From an uncultured Clostridia bacterium (GTDB lineage Bacteria; Bacillota; Clostridia; TANB77; CAG-508): a DNA stretch of 6,756 bases. Below are positions 1 through 6,632 of the stretch, piece by piece (within the stretch, counting starts at the first letter, position 1; each line of letters begins with the position of its first letter). The translations under genes were made by a program, and so were the position numbers. The notes under the pieces are model-generated. The model saw nothing but the letters and a program-made list of their open reading frames with translations, searched no databases and was not told the DNA's origin. The stretch spans positions 1-6,756 of the forward strand of contig CALYBF010000080.1 of NCBI GenBank assembly GCA_944393755.1, in the 5' to 3' direction.

Positions 1-1856
1 ATTGGTATAATCATTGGGTTTCTTTTTGTTTTTGCAAATACATAATCTCTTAAATTTTCTCTTACTGTTGATTTTATAGTTGACCAGTCTCTAATTCCAT
101 TTTCTTCACAGTTTCTTATTTCTTTTCTTACTACTGCTTTAACTTCGTCCATTAAGTTTTCTGATTCTCTTACATATACAAAGCCTCTAGATATTACATC
201 TGGTCCTGCTATAACTTCTCCTGTTCCTGAGTCCATTGTTAATACTATTATTATTAAACCATCTTGTGATAGATGTTGTCTATCTCTTAAAACAATATTT
301 CCAACATCTCCAACTCCTAAACCGTCTACTAATATTCTTCCATTTGGAACTACTCCAGTAAATTCTACACCATTTTCATTTATCTCTAACACTCTACCAT
401 TTTGCATCATAATTATATTGTCTTTTTCTATTCCCATACTTTGAGCTGTCTCACTATGTGCCACAAGCTGTCTATATTCTCCATGTACTGGTATGAAATA
501 TTTTGGTTTTGCTAAAGCTATTATTAATTTTTGTTCTTCTTGACAAGCATGTCCAGATACGTGAACATCTTCTAGCGAACTATATACAACTTCTGCTCCT
601 ATTTGCATCAAATCATCTATTACTTTTGATACATATTTTTCATTTCCCGGTATTGGTGTTGCTGAAATTATTATCAAATCATTTGGTGTTATTTTTACTT
701 TTCTATGTTCACCATTTGCCATCCTTGTTAGTGCTGACATTGTTTCTCCTTGGCTTCCTGTTGTTATTATTACTAATTGCTCATCTGTATAATTTTTTAT
801 CATATCAATATCTATAAATAAATTTTCAGGGCACTCAATATAACCAAGCTCTCTTGCAGTTGTAATCATATTTATCATACTTCTACCACATACCGCAATT
901 TTTCTTCCATATTTTATTGCACAATTTACTATTTGTTGAACTCTGTGAACATTTGACGCAAATGTTGCTACCACAATTCTTTTTGTACAATGTAAAAATA
1001 GTTTATCAAAAACATCTCCTACTGATTTTTCTGACATTGTGAAACCTTTTCTCTCACTATTAGTACTATCTGACATCAATGCTAAAACACCTTGATTTCC
1101 AAGTTCTGCAATTCTTCCTAAATCCATTATTTTTCCGTCTATTGGTGTAAAATCTACTTTAAAGTCTCCTGTGTGTAATATTGTTCCTGCTGGTGTTGTT
1201 ATTCCAAGCATTACTGAATCAGGAATACTATGCGAGCTTCTTATAAATTCCACTCTAAAATATTTTCCCAAACTAAAAGTTTGACCTTGATTTATTTCTA
1301 TTAATTTTGTAGAATTTACCAAATTATGTTCTTCTAATTTGTTTCTTATTAAACCTGCTGTTAGTTTTGTTGCATAAATTGGGATATTTATTTTCTTTAA
1401 TAAATATGGTACCGCTCCTATATGGTCTTCATGTCCATGTGTTATTACTAGACCTTTTATCTTATTTACATTTTGTTCTAAATATGTGATATCTGGTATT
1501 ACTAAATCAACACCTAACATATCATCTTCTGGAAATGATAGACCACAATCTACTACAATCATCTCATTTTCATATTCAAAAACTGTTATGTTTTTTCCTA
1601 TTTCGTGCAAACCACCTAGTGGTATTATTTTTAATTTTGAAGCTTTAAATATTTCTTTTTGAATATTTCTTTTTTTATTCTTGTTTTCAGCTCCTAATTT
1701 TGTATTTCTTTTTCTAGTTTGTGTTAAGGTTTCTTTCTTTTCTTCTCCTTCTTTTTTATTTACTTTCTTTACATTTGTTCTTTTTACTTGTGAGTTTGTT
1801 CTCTTATTAGTTCTCACATTTTTCTTACTGTTATTTTCAAATTTTTCTTCTGACAT
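1..1856 (-). CDS. rnj: Ribonuclease J (partial, C-terminal end cut by window edge)
   Basis: This is a metallo-beta-lactamase/beta-CASP ribonuclease with 5'-to-3' exonuclease and endonuclease activity, acting in cytoplasmic mRNA decay and rRNA maturation. In 618 visible codons I read GGLHEIGKN at 81-89, the metal-binding HGHEDHIG at 140-147, SSHSIPDS (H209), HTGDFK (D231), the beta-CASP segment with SNVHRVQQ (301-308) and GSQGETMSAL (367-376), and PVHGEYRQL (H458). The expected zinc ligands H140, H142, D144, H145, H209, D231 and H458 are all present. The last visible residues, NPMIIP, match the family's C-terminal PMILPIIMEV-type end, so only about five residues are missing. The start is ATG at 1854-1856, with GAAAGGAG six bases upstream. 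Unusual is a Lys/Arg/Asn-rich extension of about 66 residues before the conserved core, compared with B. subtilis RNase J1 (555 aa). The gene has its own promoter and a long leader. The family assignment is secure; the J1 or J2 subtype is not resolved. Confidence 0.97.
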   Translation of the reverse strand, partial: MSEEKFENNSKKNVRTNKRTNSQVKRTNVKKVNKKEGEEKKETLTQTRKRNTKLGAENKNKKRNIQKEIFKASKLKIIPLGGLHEIGKNITVFEYENEMIVVDCGLSFPEDDMLGVDLVIPDITYLEQNVNKIKGLVITHGHEDHIGAVPYLLKKINIPIYATKLTAGLIRNKLEEHNLVNSTKLIEINQGQTFSLGKYFRVEFIRSSHSIPDSVMLGITTPAGTILHTGDFKVDFTPIDGKIMDLGRIAELGNQGVLALMSDSTNSERKGFTMSEKSVGDVFDKLFLHCTKRIVVATFASNVHRVQQIVNCAIKYGRKIAVCGRSMINMITTARELGYIECPENLFIDIDMIKNYTDEQLVIITTGSQGETMSALTRMANGEHRKVKITPNDLIIISATPIPGNEKYVSKVIDDLMQIGAEVVYSSLEDVHVSGHACQEEQKLIIALAKPKYFIPVHGEYRQLVAHSETAQSMGIEKDNIIMMQNGRVLEINENGVEFTGVVPNGRILVDGLGVGDVGNIVLRDRQHLSQDGLIIIVLTMDSGTGEVIAGPDVISRGFVYVRESENLMDEVKAVVRKEIRNCEENGIRDWSTIKSTVRENLRDYVFAKTKRNPMIIP

Positions 1857-2093
1857 TAAAATCTCCTTTCTCTTTATTTATTTTATAATTTCATTAAATT
1901 CTTAATAAACTAGATTAACCTAGTTTTAAAATCTTATGTACGCAAAAATCAAGTTTATAATTTTATTATAAACTACCTTTTTATTTAATTTTCCGCTCAC
2001 AAAATTATTATATACCTAAATTTTTTAGTTAATACATAATTTAGGTTAAAGTTTTAAAAATCTCATTTTAAAGCAACTAATTGCTAACAACTG
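1857..2093 (-). promoter_or_regulatory. Long, hairpin-rich 5' leader of the RNase J mRNA
   Basis: From the predicted transcription start near 2093 to the RNase J start codon there are about 237 bases without a credible ORF. In transcript order they contain four inverted repeats: AGCAA/TTGCT with a 4-base loop (2072-2085); a 9-bp AATTTAGGT-type stem with a 15-base loop (2014-2046, arms 2014-2022 and 2038-2046); a 9-bp AGTTTATAA/TTATAAACT stem with a 5-base loop (1952-1974); and a 7-bp stem AAACTAG/CTAGTTT with a 6-base loop (1907-1926). None is followed by a U-run long enough to be a clear terminator. The ribosome binding site lies at about 1863-1870. I recognise no known riboswitch class. A role in autoregulation or RNA stability is inference only, and the stems are AT-rich and individually weak. 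Confidence 0.45.
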
Positions 2094-2099
2094 TTTTTT

Positions 2100-2128
2100 A
2101 TTATACTATATTTTTTTTTAAAAGTCAA
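2100..2128 (-). promoter_or_regulatory. Sigma-A promoter for RNase J
   Basis: On the minus strand, TTGACT (2123-2128) is followed by a 17-base, A-rich spacer and a perfect TATAAT (2100-2105). This is close to the housekeeping sigma consensus at optimal spacing. Transcription should start near 2093. I see no clear terminator after the upstream gene that ends at 2253, so some read-through into this unit is possible. The 2129-2252 stretch upstream holds nothing else I can identify. Confidence 0.8.
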
Positions 2129-2252
2129 ATTTAACTTAATCTATAAGTTTATCTGACATTTGTGGTGTAATTCATTTCTTTTTATTCATTATTTATTTTA
2201 CTAATACCCTCTGTTTATTTTTTGATTTTTCCTATATAGCATCTAAATTTAG

Positions 2253-2999
2253 TTAAACAATCGGTCCTTCATTTATTTTCCCTTCTACTTCTCTAATCTT
2301 TTTCTCCCTAATCTCATATTTTCCAGTTGTTTTATCTATTGTTATTGTCTTCTTATATAGGATTATATTATCTTTTAATCCATAGTCTCCAAGCACAACA
2401 TCAAAATAATAACAAGAATATTCATATTGATTTTTATTTTCCTTAATATCTGGTTGTAACATCTTATAGCTTCTATTTTCTACTTGAGAAATATATTCAT
2501 ATGTATTTAAAAATTCTTTAATTTTATCTTTATTATTTATAATATTTATATCAATAACTTTATTATCAATATCTAAAACTGATTTTTTAAAAAATAAATA
2601 TGTATCTTTAAATACTAAATCTCCACTCATTTGTCTATGTGATACATATTCATAATAAATAGCATAATAGTAATCTGTTTCTTCTACGAGCTCATTTTTT
2701 ATAATTTCAGTATTATCAGATTTCCCTATATCAGCTACTTTTTCTAGTGCATCTTTAAGGCTACTAGCACTCTTATATGGATATTTATATGATTCTATTT
2801 TGCTATCAACAATTCCACTATTTTTAGGCATATCGTAAAACAAATTAGCAAGTTGAGAATTACTTAATATATTCAAATTTATTTTATAAATATCCATTTC
2901 ATTTATATCTATTTCTTCTGTTCGTTTAATTATTAAAAAAGCAATGATAATTATAACGCATATAATAAGTACCATGTATATAATTAATTTTCTCTTCAT
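2253..2999 (-). CDS. Membrane-anchored protein of unknown function
   Basis: I do not recognise this 248-residue protein. It begins MKRK, then has one strongly hydrophobic, Ile-rich segment (about 5-24) followed by KR. This is best read as an uncleaved N-terminal anchor or signal sequence placing residues 28-248 outside the cell. There is a Cys at 14, but its context (LIIC) is not a lipobox. The outer part is hydrophilic and rich in Lys, Asp, Asn, Ile and Tyr, with a tyrosine cluster at 110-118 (YYYAIYYEY). Alternating charged and hydrophobic segments, such as 211-232, suggest beta structure. No catalytic motif is visible. The ATG at 2997-2999 follows AAGGGGAG at a 10-base gap. The gene has its own promoter and appears monocistronic; no clear terminator follows it. 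It is certainly coding-like in length and composition, but its function is unknown. Confidence 0.85.
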   Translation of the reverse strand: MKRKLIIYMVLIICVIIIIAFLIIKRTEEIDINEMDIYKINLNILSNSQLANLFYDMPKNSGIVDSKIESYKYPYKSASSLKDALEKVADIGKSDNTEIIKNELVEETDYYYAIYYEYVSHRQMSGDLVFKDTYLFFKKSVLDIDNKVIDINIINNKDKIKEFLNTYEYISQVENRSYKMLQPDIKENKNQYEYSCYYFDVVLGDYGLKDNIILYKKTITIDKTTGKYEIREKKIREVEGKINEGPIV

Positions 3000-3032
3000 T
3001 TTACACCATCTCCCCTTACTATTTGTACTGTT

Positions 3033-3061
3033 ATTATATCAATAATTATATACTTATGCAA
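3033..3061 (-). promoter_or_regulatory. Sigma-A promoter for the membrane-anchored protein gene
   Basis: TTGCAT (3056-3061), a 17-base spacer and a perfect TATAAT (3033-3038) read on the minus strand, with the expected start near 3026 and a leader of about 27 bases. A second TATAAT (3045-3050) lies inside the spacer but has no good -35 partner. The promoter sits downstream of the terminator of the preceding gene, so this gene is probably an independent unit. Confidence 0.7.
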
Positions 3062-3105
3062 TATTTAACTATTTGTAATTTAAATTCATTTTAATATTTT
3101 GCCAT

Positions 3106-3153
3106 AAAAAAGAACCCTCTTTATTAAACTTTTTTGTCTAATACTTTGGGTTC
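3106..3153 (-). terminator. Rho-independent terminator of the coiled-coil protein gene
   Basis: The minus-strand transcript can pair GAACCC (3148-3153) with GGGTTC (3112-3117). Inside are a symmetric purine internal loop (AAAG opposite AAGA) and an upper stem TATTAGAC/GTTTAATA containing one G-U pair, capped by six A residues. Six T residues follow directly (complement of 3106-3111). The opposite strand has no matching T-run, so this works mainly in the minus direction, about 35 bases after the stop codon at 3187. Confidence 0.85.
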
Positions 3154-3186
3154 ACTCATTTTCCTTAATTATTTTTATGTTTCTAA

Positions 3187-4050
3187 TTATTGATTTTGAT
3201 TATTTTCTCCTCTTCCTTCTGGAAGTGCATCTGAATAATCAAGTACTATTCTTATTTTTGTTATAGCTTTGATTGCTCTTACAAATTTGCTATTTTTAAT
3301 TCTTTGCCATAAGCTTGGTTTAGCTTCAAATGTTGTTTCTTGTGTATATTGTTGTTGTTCCTCTACATTATTTACTACTGCTTCTTGTGGCTCTTCTACT
3401 ACTACTTGTTGTTCTGTTACTTCTTCTAGAGGTGTTGGTATAGATTTTAATGCATCTGCTATTTCAATTCCAATATAACTTAAAGCTTTTGATCTATCTT
3501 CTATTCTTTCCATATCTATTTCAATATGTAAATTAGACTCTAAATTATTTATTCTAGCATTTAAAAGCTTCATAGCATCTTGGTAATTTTGAGATGTTGT
3601 TCCTTTAGCTTTTCCAACGATATTTAATGTTTCTATTATATCTTCCCCAAAGCTATCTTCTAAATTTTTTACTTTATCTTTCCAATCTTCCTCTTTTTCT
3701 TCTACAGCTTCTAAAGCTTCTTTTAATCTTCCTGCTAAAGCTATATTTTGTTCTCTTTGTCTGATTAGTTCTTCTATTTTTTTAGTATTTTCTTCAAATT
3801 GGTTTGTTGCAAACTCAACTAAACCATAAGCTGCTTTATATACGCTTGCTGGAAAGTTTTTCTTTTTTGGATATTCAATTAAATAAGTTTTTATAGATTC
3901 AACTAGGTCTTTAAAATATGTATCATCTTCTAGTTGAACTATTTGTTTTTTGCTCTTAGGGTTTATTAATTTTTGAACCTTTTCTATATTCATTAATATT
4001 TTTTCTTCTGTGATAACCATTCTCACATTTACTATGCCAGATTTAGACAT
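3187..4050 (-). CDS. Coiled-coil protein of unknown function
   Basis: I do not recognise this 287-residue protein. It has no signal peptide or membrane segment and is predicted to be cytoplasmic. Visible regions are a mixed N-terminal part (1-80); a long charged helix with coiled-coil character (about 84-132, rich in Glu, Lys and Leu); a further helical part (133-204); a low-complexity Glu/Gln/Val linker (about 207-242); and a basic, amphipathic C-terminal segment (about 245-270, PSLWQRIKNSKFVRAI and following), ending in the tail LDYSDALPEGRG plus Asn/Gln residues. The basic helix could bind membrane, nucleic acid or a partner, but that is inference. The start ATG (4048-4050) has an ideal AAAGGAGGT eight bases upstream, which favours it over the Met codons at residues 11 and 20. 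The gene is flanked by its own promoter and terminator, so it is probably monocistronic, and its neighbours say little about its job. Confidence 0.87.
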   Translation of the reverse strand: MSKSGIVNVRMVITEEKILMNIEKVQKLINPKSKKQIVQLEDDTYFKDLVESIKTYLIEYPKKKNFPASVYKAAYGLVEFATNQFEENTKKIEELIRQREQNIALAGRLKEALEAVEEKEEDWKDKVKNLEDSFGEDIIETLNIVGKAKGTTSQNYQDAMKLLNARINNLESNLHIEIDMERIEDRSKALSYIGIEIADALKSIPTPLEEVTEQQVVVEEPQEAVVNNVEEQQQYTQETTFEAKPSLWQRIKNSKFVRAIKAITKIRIVLDYSDALPEGRGENNQNQ

Positions 4051-4101
4051 TGTAAATTACCTCCTTTTATCTTACGCATATTTGCCTTTGCTTTCTTTAT
4101 T

Positions 4102-4130
4102 ATTATACATTAACCTACAAAAAACTACAA
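4102..4130 (-). promoter_or_regulatory. Probable promoter for the coiled-coil protein gene
   Basis: A perfect TATAAT (4102-4107) lies 17 bases downstream of TTGTAG (4125-4130), which matches the -35 consensus at only its first three positions. The expected start is near 4095, giving a leader of about 45 bases. The weak -35 together with upstream repeats (4158-4190) is compatible with an activator-dependent promoter, but that is inference. Confidence 0.6.
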
Positions 4131-4157
4131 GATAATACCCTTTATTTTTTTATTAAA

Positions 4158-4190
4158 TTTTTGTTACAGAAATATTACAAAAATATTACA
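4158..4190 (-). repeat. Three tandem 11-bp TGTAA repeats upstream of the promoter
   Basis: Read on the minus strand, TGTAATATTTT, TGTAATATTTC and TGTAACAAAAA follow each other without gaps, so TGTAA recurs exactly every 11 bp (starts at 4190, 4179 and 4168). They lie between the terminator of the acyl-CoA ligase gene and the -35 of the coiled-coil gene, about 30-60 bp upstream of that -35. Helical phasing would put all three on one face of the DNA. They could be an upstream regulator site or bent AT-rich DNA; they could also be chance in such biased sequence. Confidence 0.5.
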
Positions 4191-4197
4191 AAGTTTC

Positions 4198-4233
4198 AAA
4201 AAGAACTAGGGAAAGCTATTCTTAGCCTTCCCC
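4198..4233 (-). terminator. Rho-independent terminator of the TetR-ligase operon
   Basis: Starting six bases after the TAG stop of the ligase, the minus strand forms GGGAAGGCTA (4223-4232) paired with TAGCTTTCCC (4209-4218), with one G-U pair and an AGAA loop; G4233 can add a further wobble pair. A T-rich stretch, TTCTTTTT (4198-4205), follows after TAG. The stem is the most GC-rich hairpin in the window. Confidence 0.85.
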
Positions 4234-4238
4234 ATTTA

Positions 4239-5951
4239 CTATAATACTGTTTTTATTTCTTCTGCTCTTTTAACTTTTTGTGTTGTTGTTTTTATTAATT
4301 CTTTATCTGTAACGATTATATCTCTTACATATTTGTATGCTGGCATTTGTTTATTTACTTTTTTTACTTCTTGCCAAATTTTTTCTTTTATTTCTTCTTC
4401 ATTTGTTGTTCCAAAAACCTCTCCTGCATTTTCTTTGTCATAAACTATTTTTGCACATATTTTGTAATCTCCATCATCTTCTGGTCTTCCATATACAAAA
4501 CTTTCTTTTACACCTTCTATTTTATTTATTAAAATTTCTAATTCTTCTGGATAAATATTTTTACCGTTTTTTAATACTATTACAAATTTCTTTCTTCCAG
4601 ATATAAATATATATCCATCTTTATCTATTTTTGCTAAATCTCCTGTATGAAGCCATCCATCTTCTAATGTTTCTTTATTTGCTTCTTCATTATTATAATA
4701 TCCTAGCATTATTGAAGGTCCTTTTGCTAAAAGTTCTCCTATTCCGTCTTCATTTGGGTTATCTATTTTAACATCTAAACTTGGAAAAGCTTTTCCTATT
4801 GATCCTAATCTTCTATATTTATCATCTTCTGCTGCAATTACTGGTGAGCTTTCTGTTAAACCATATCCTTGGTACATTGTAAAACCTAAATCATTAAAAC
4901 CTTTTTCTGCTTCTGGGTCTAATGCTGCACCACCTGCTACGAATAGCCTTACTTTTCCACCTAATGTTTCGTGTATTTCTTTAAATAATTTCTTTCTAAT
5001 ATCTATACCAAATTTTAATAAGAAACTACTTATTTTTATACCTTTTTTTACAGTTTCTAATTTACCTTTTTTTTCAATTCCTTTCATTACTTTTCTATAC
5101 ATTGCTTCAAAAAGTATTGGAACTGATATCATTGCTGTTATTTGATATTCCTTAATATTTTCTGCAATATGGCGTATTCCATCACAAAAAGCAATTGAAC
5201 CACCAGTAGATATTGGATATAAGAAACCTACTGTACACTCAAATGTGTGATGTAGTGGCAAAAATGATAAAAATCTATCTTCAGGTGTTACTTTTATTAC
5301 AGATGTAATATCTTGAAGGTTGCTACAAATATTTTTATGTGATAACATTACTGCTTTTGATATTGCTGTTGTTCCTGATGTAAATAACATTATACCCATT
5401 TTTTCATTATCAATTTCTGCATCTAAAAATTCTCTATTTCCTTCTTCTAGTAATTTTCTTCCTTCTTCTGTTAATTCTTTTTGCGATAATATACCATTTT
5501 CTTCTTTTTCCAAGTCCATTGAAATAAAATATTTTAAGTTAGTATTTTTTTGTTCTTTTATTCTGTTCATTACTTCATCATATTTTTTAGAATAAAATAC
5601 TGCTTCTACTTCTGAACGAATTATTAAACTTTCTATTTCATTATTTGGAAGAGCTTTATCTAAAGGTACTATTACTCCAGTTCCTGTAGCTACTGCTAAA
5701 TAATCTACCGCCCACTCATATCTATTTTCTGATATAACTGCAATTCTCTTATCTTTTAGTCCCATTTCTACTAATTTAGTTCCTAAAGCATTTATTTCAT
5801 CTCTAAACTCTCTATGTGTAATTTCTCTAAATTTACCGGGTACGTCTGTTCTAAAGATATATGCTGGTCTATCACCATATTTTTCTCCTGATTTTTTTAA
5901 CATATCTTTTAAATCTTTAAATTCTACAAATTCGTGAATTGGTTTTCTCAT
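4239..5951 (-). CDS. Long-chain fatty-acid-CoA ligase (AMP-binding, ANL superfamily)
   Basis: The enzyme activates a carboxylic acid, most likely a long-chain fatty acid, to an acyl-AMP and then to acyl-CoA; it is probably cytoplasmic or membrane-associated. The 570 residues match bacterial FadD-type length. In order I see the ATP-binding loop TSGTTAISKA (191-200), LPLHHTFE (231-238), VAGGAALD (338-345), YGLTESSP (363-370), GWLHTGDL (432-439), the hinge region GRKKFVIV (452-459), KNGKNIYPEELE (461-472), and the C-terminal TTTQKVKR (555-562) whose K559 should be the adenylation lysine. The ATP loop lacks the usual G-x-P-K-G but keeps the lysine (K199). The ATG at 5949-5951 follows AAAGGGG at a 9-base gap, and that site lies within the end of the TetR gene, 3 bases upstream, so the two are co-transcribed. 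Chain-length specificity cannot be read from sequence, and another aryl or acyl substrate remains possible. No beta-oxidation genes are nearby, so the product may feed lipid synthesis. Confidence 0.93.
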   Translation of the reverse strand: MRKPIHEFVEFKDLKDMLKKSGEKYGDRPAYIFRTDVPGKFREITHREFRDEINALGTKLVEMGLKDKRIAVISENRYEWAVDYLAVATGTGVIVPLDKALPNNEIESLIIRSEVEAVFYSKKYDEVMNRIKEQKNTNLKYFISMDLEKEENGILSQKELTEEGRKLLEEGNREFLDAEIDNEKMGIMLFTSGTTAISKAVMLSHKNICSNLQDITSVIKVTPEDRFLSFLPLHHTFECTVGFLYPISTGGSIAFCDGIRHIAENIKEYQITAMISVPILFEAMYRKVMKGIEKKGKLETVKKGIKISSFLLKFGIDIRKKLFKEIHETLGGKVRLFVAGGAALDPEAEKGFNDLGFTMYQGYGLTESSPVIAAEDDKYRRLGSIGKAFPSLDVKIDNPNEDGIGELLAKGPSIMLGYYNNEEANKETLEDGWLHTGDLAKIDKDGYIFISGRKKFVIVLKNGKNIYPEELEILINKIEGVKESFVYGRPEDDGDYKICAKIVYDKENAGEVFGTTNEEEIKEKIWQEVKKVNKQMPAYKYVRDIIVTDKELIKTTTQKVKRAEEIKTVL

Positions 5952-5954
5952 ATT

Positions 5955-6530
5955 CTATTTCCCCTTTACTTTTAACCCTTCTACTACAGTATTTTCAAAT
6001 TCTTTATATAACTTCATAATGTCTATTTCTTTATTATTTCTTATTTTATAAACTAGACTAGAAGCTATTAAACCATATATTTCTGAAGCAATCACTTGAG
6101 CATTTCCTTTTTTTATTTCTCCTTTATCCATACCTTGCTGTACTATTTCTTCTATCTTATTTATATATGATAAAATATATTTTTTACAAGTTTTATTTCT
6201 TTCTCCCTTTCCCCAGAATTGAGTAAGAAATATTGTTATTAAATCTTCATATTTTGCAACTATCTTTATTTGTATTAATATAATTGCTTTTATTTTATCA
6301 ATATAATTAGGAAATTTTGCTGTTTTTATATCTATACTATTTTGTAATAGCTTTATTCCTTCTTCAACTAAAAAATTAAAAATTTCTTCTTTGCTTGAAA
6401 AATGATAATAAAGTGTACCTTTTGCTACTCCTACAGTTGCTGTTATTTCTTCTATACTTGTTGCATCATATCCTTTTTCTGCAAATAGTTTCATTGAAGT
6501 TTCAAATATTTTTCTTTTGGTTTTATTCAT
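5955..6530 (-). CDS. TetR/AcrR-family transcriptional regulator
   Basis: This one-component DNA-binding regulator has 191 residues, a typical TetR length. The N-terminal helix-turn-helix is clear: KIFETSMKLFAEKGYDATSI leads into EEITATVGVAKGTLYYHF (about 26-44) and SSKEEIFNFL. The rest (about 55-191) is the helical ligand-binding and dimerisation domain, which is poorly conserved and gives no ligand away. I chose ATG at 6528-6530. A GTG at 6537-6539 is in frame, but it lies inside the ribosome binding site AAAGGTGG, which is correctly spaced for the ATG. The stop is 3 bases before the acyl-CoA ligase, forming a two-gene operon. By analogy with B. subtilis FadR (a TetR protein encoded with the ligase gene lcfA), it may repress its own operon and be released by acyl-CoA; this is inference from context. 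Confidence 0.93.
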   Translation of the reverse strand: MNKTKRKIFETSMKLFAEKGYDATSIEEITATVGVAKGTLYYHFSSKEEIFNFLVEEGIKLLQNSIDIKTAKFPNYIDKIKAIILIQIKIVAKYEDLITIFLTQFWGKGERNKTCKKYILSYINKIEEIVQQGMDKGEIKKGNAQVIASEIYGLIASSLVYKIRNNKEIDIMKLYKEFENTVVEGLKVKGK

Positions 6531-6565
6531 TTTTACCACCTTTCGTCTTGTGATAACTGATTATT

Positions 6566-6594
6566 ATTATATATATTTTTATTAAAGTTTGCAA
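6566..6594 (-). promoter_or_regulatory. Sigma-A promoter for the TetR-ligase operon
   Basis: TTGCAA (6589-6594), a 17-base AT spacer and a perfect TATAAT (6566-6571) read on the minus strand. The expected start is near 6559, leaving a short leader of about 29 bases before the ATG at 6530. No convincing palindrome overlaps the -35 to -10 region, although TetR-family repressors commonly bind there. Confidence 0.75.
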
Positions 6595-6632
6595 TAGTTT
6601 TATATTAATTTGAACGACTATTCGAAATTTTT

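Noticed and set aside
503..817. Plus-strand open frame with a very Leu/Phe-rich translation
   Set aside because: It lies antisense to the RNase J core, has no ribosome binding site, and its leucine richness is what the antisense of AT-rich coding DNA produces.
1681..1905. Plus-strand open frame resembling a hydrophobic small membrane protein
   Set aside because: It is antisense to the lysine-rich N-terminal extension of RNase J; complemented Lys codons give Phe/Leu runs. No ribosome binding site or promoter.
1976..2001. Small reading frame starting GTG in the RNase J leader (possible leader peptide)
   Set aside because: No ribosome binding site precedes it and the translation has no regulatory pattern such as repeated codons.
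2243..2252. Palindrome CTAAATTTAG right after the stop of the membrane-protein gene, as a terminator
   Set aside because: It is AT-only in its core with no loop or following T-run on the minus strand, so it would not make a stable hairpin.
2960..2999. Lipoprotein signal at Cys14 of the membrane-anchored protein
   Set aside because: Ile precedes the Cys where Gly, Ala or Ser is expected, and the Cys sits in the middle of the hydrophobic stretch.
3269..3478. Plus-strand frame rich in Cys/Ser/Thr
   Set aside because: Antisense shadow of the Glu/Gln/Val-rich linker of the coiled-coil protein; no start signals.
4337..4606. Overlapping plus-strand frames rich in Phe/Leu
   Set aside because: Antisense to the end of the acyl-CoA ligase, whose conserved motifs fix the true strand and frame.
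5320..5595. Plus-strand open frame of about 90 codons
   Set aside because: Antisense to the ATP-binding region of the ligase; no ribosome binding site and no protein-like pattern.
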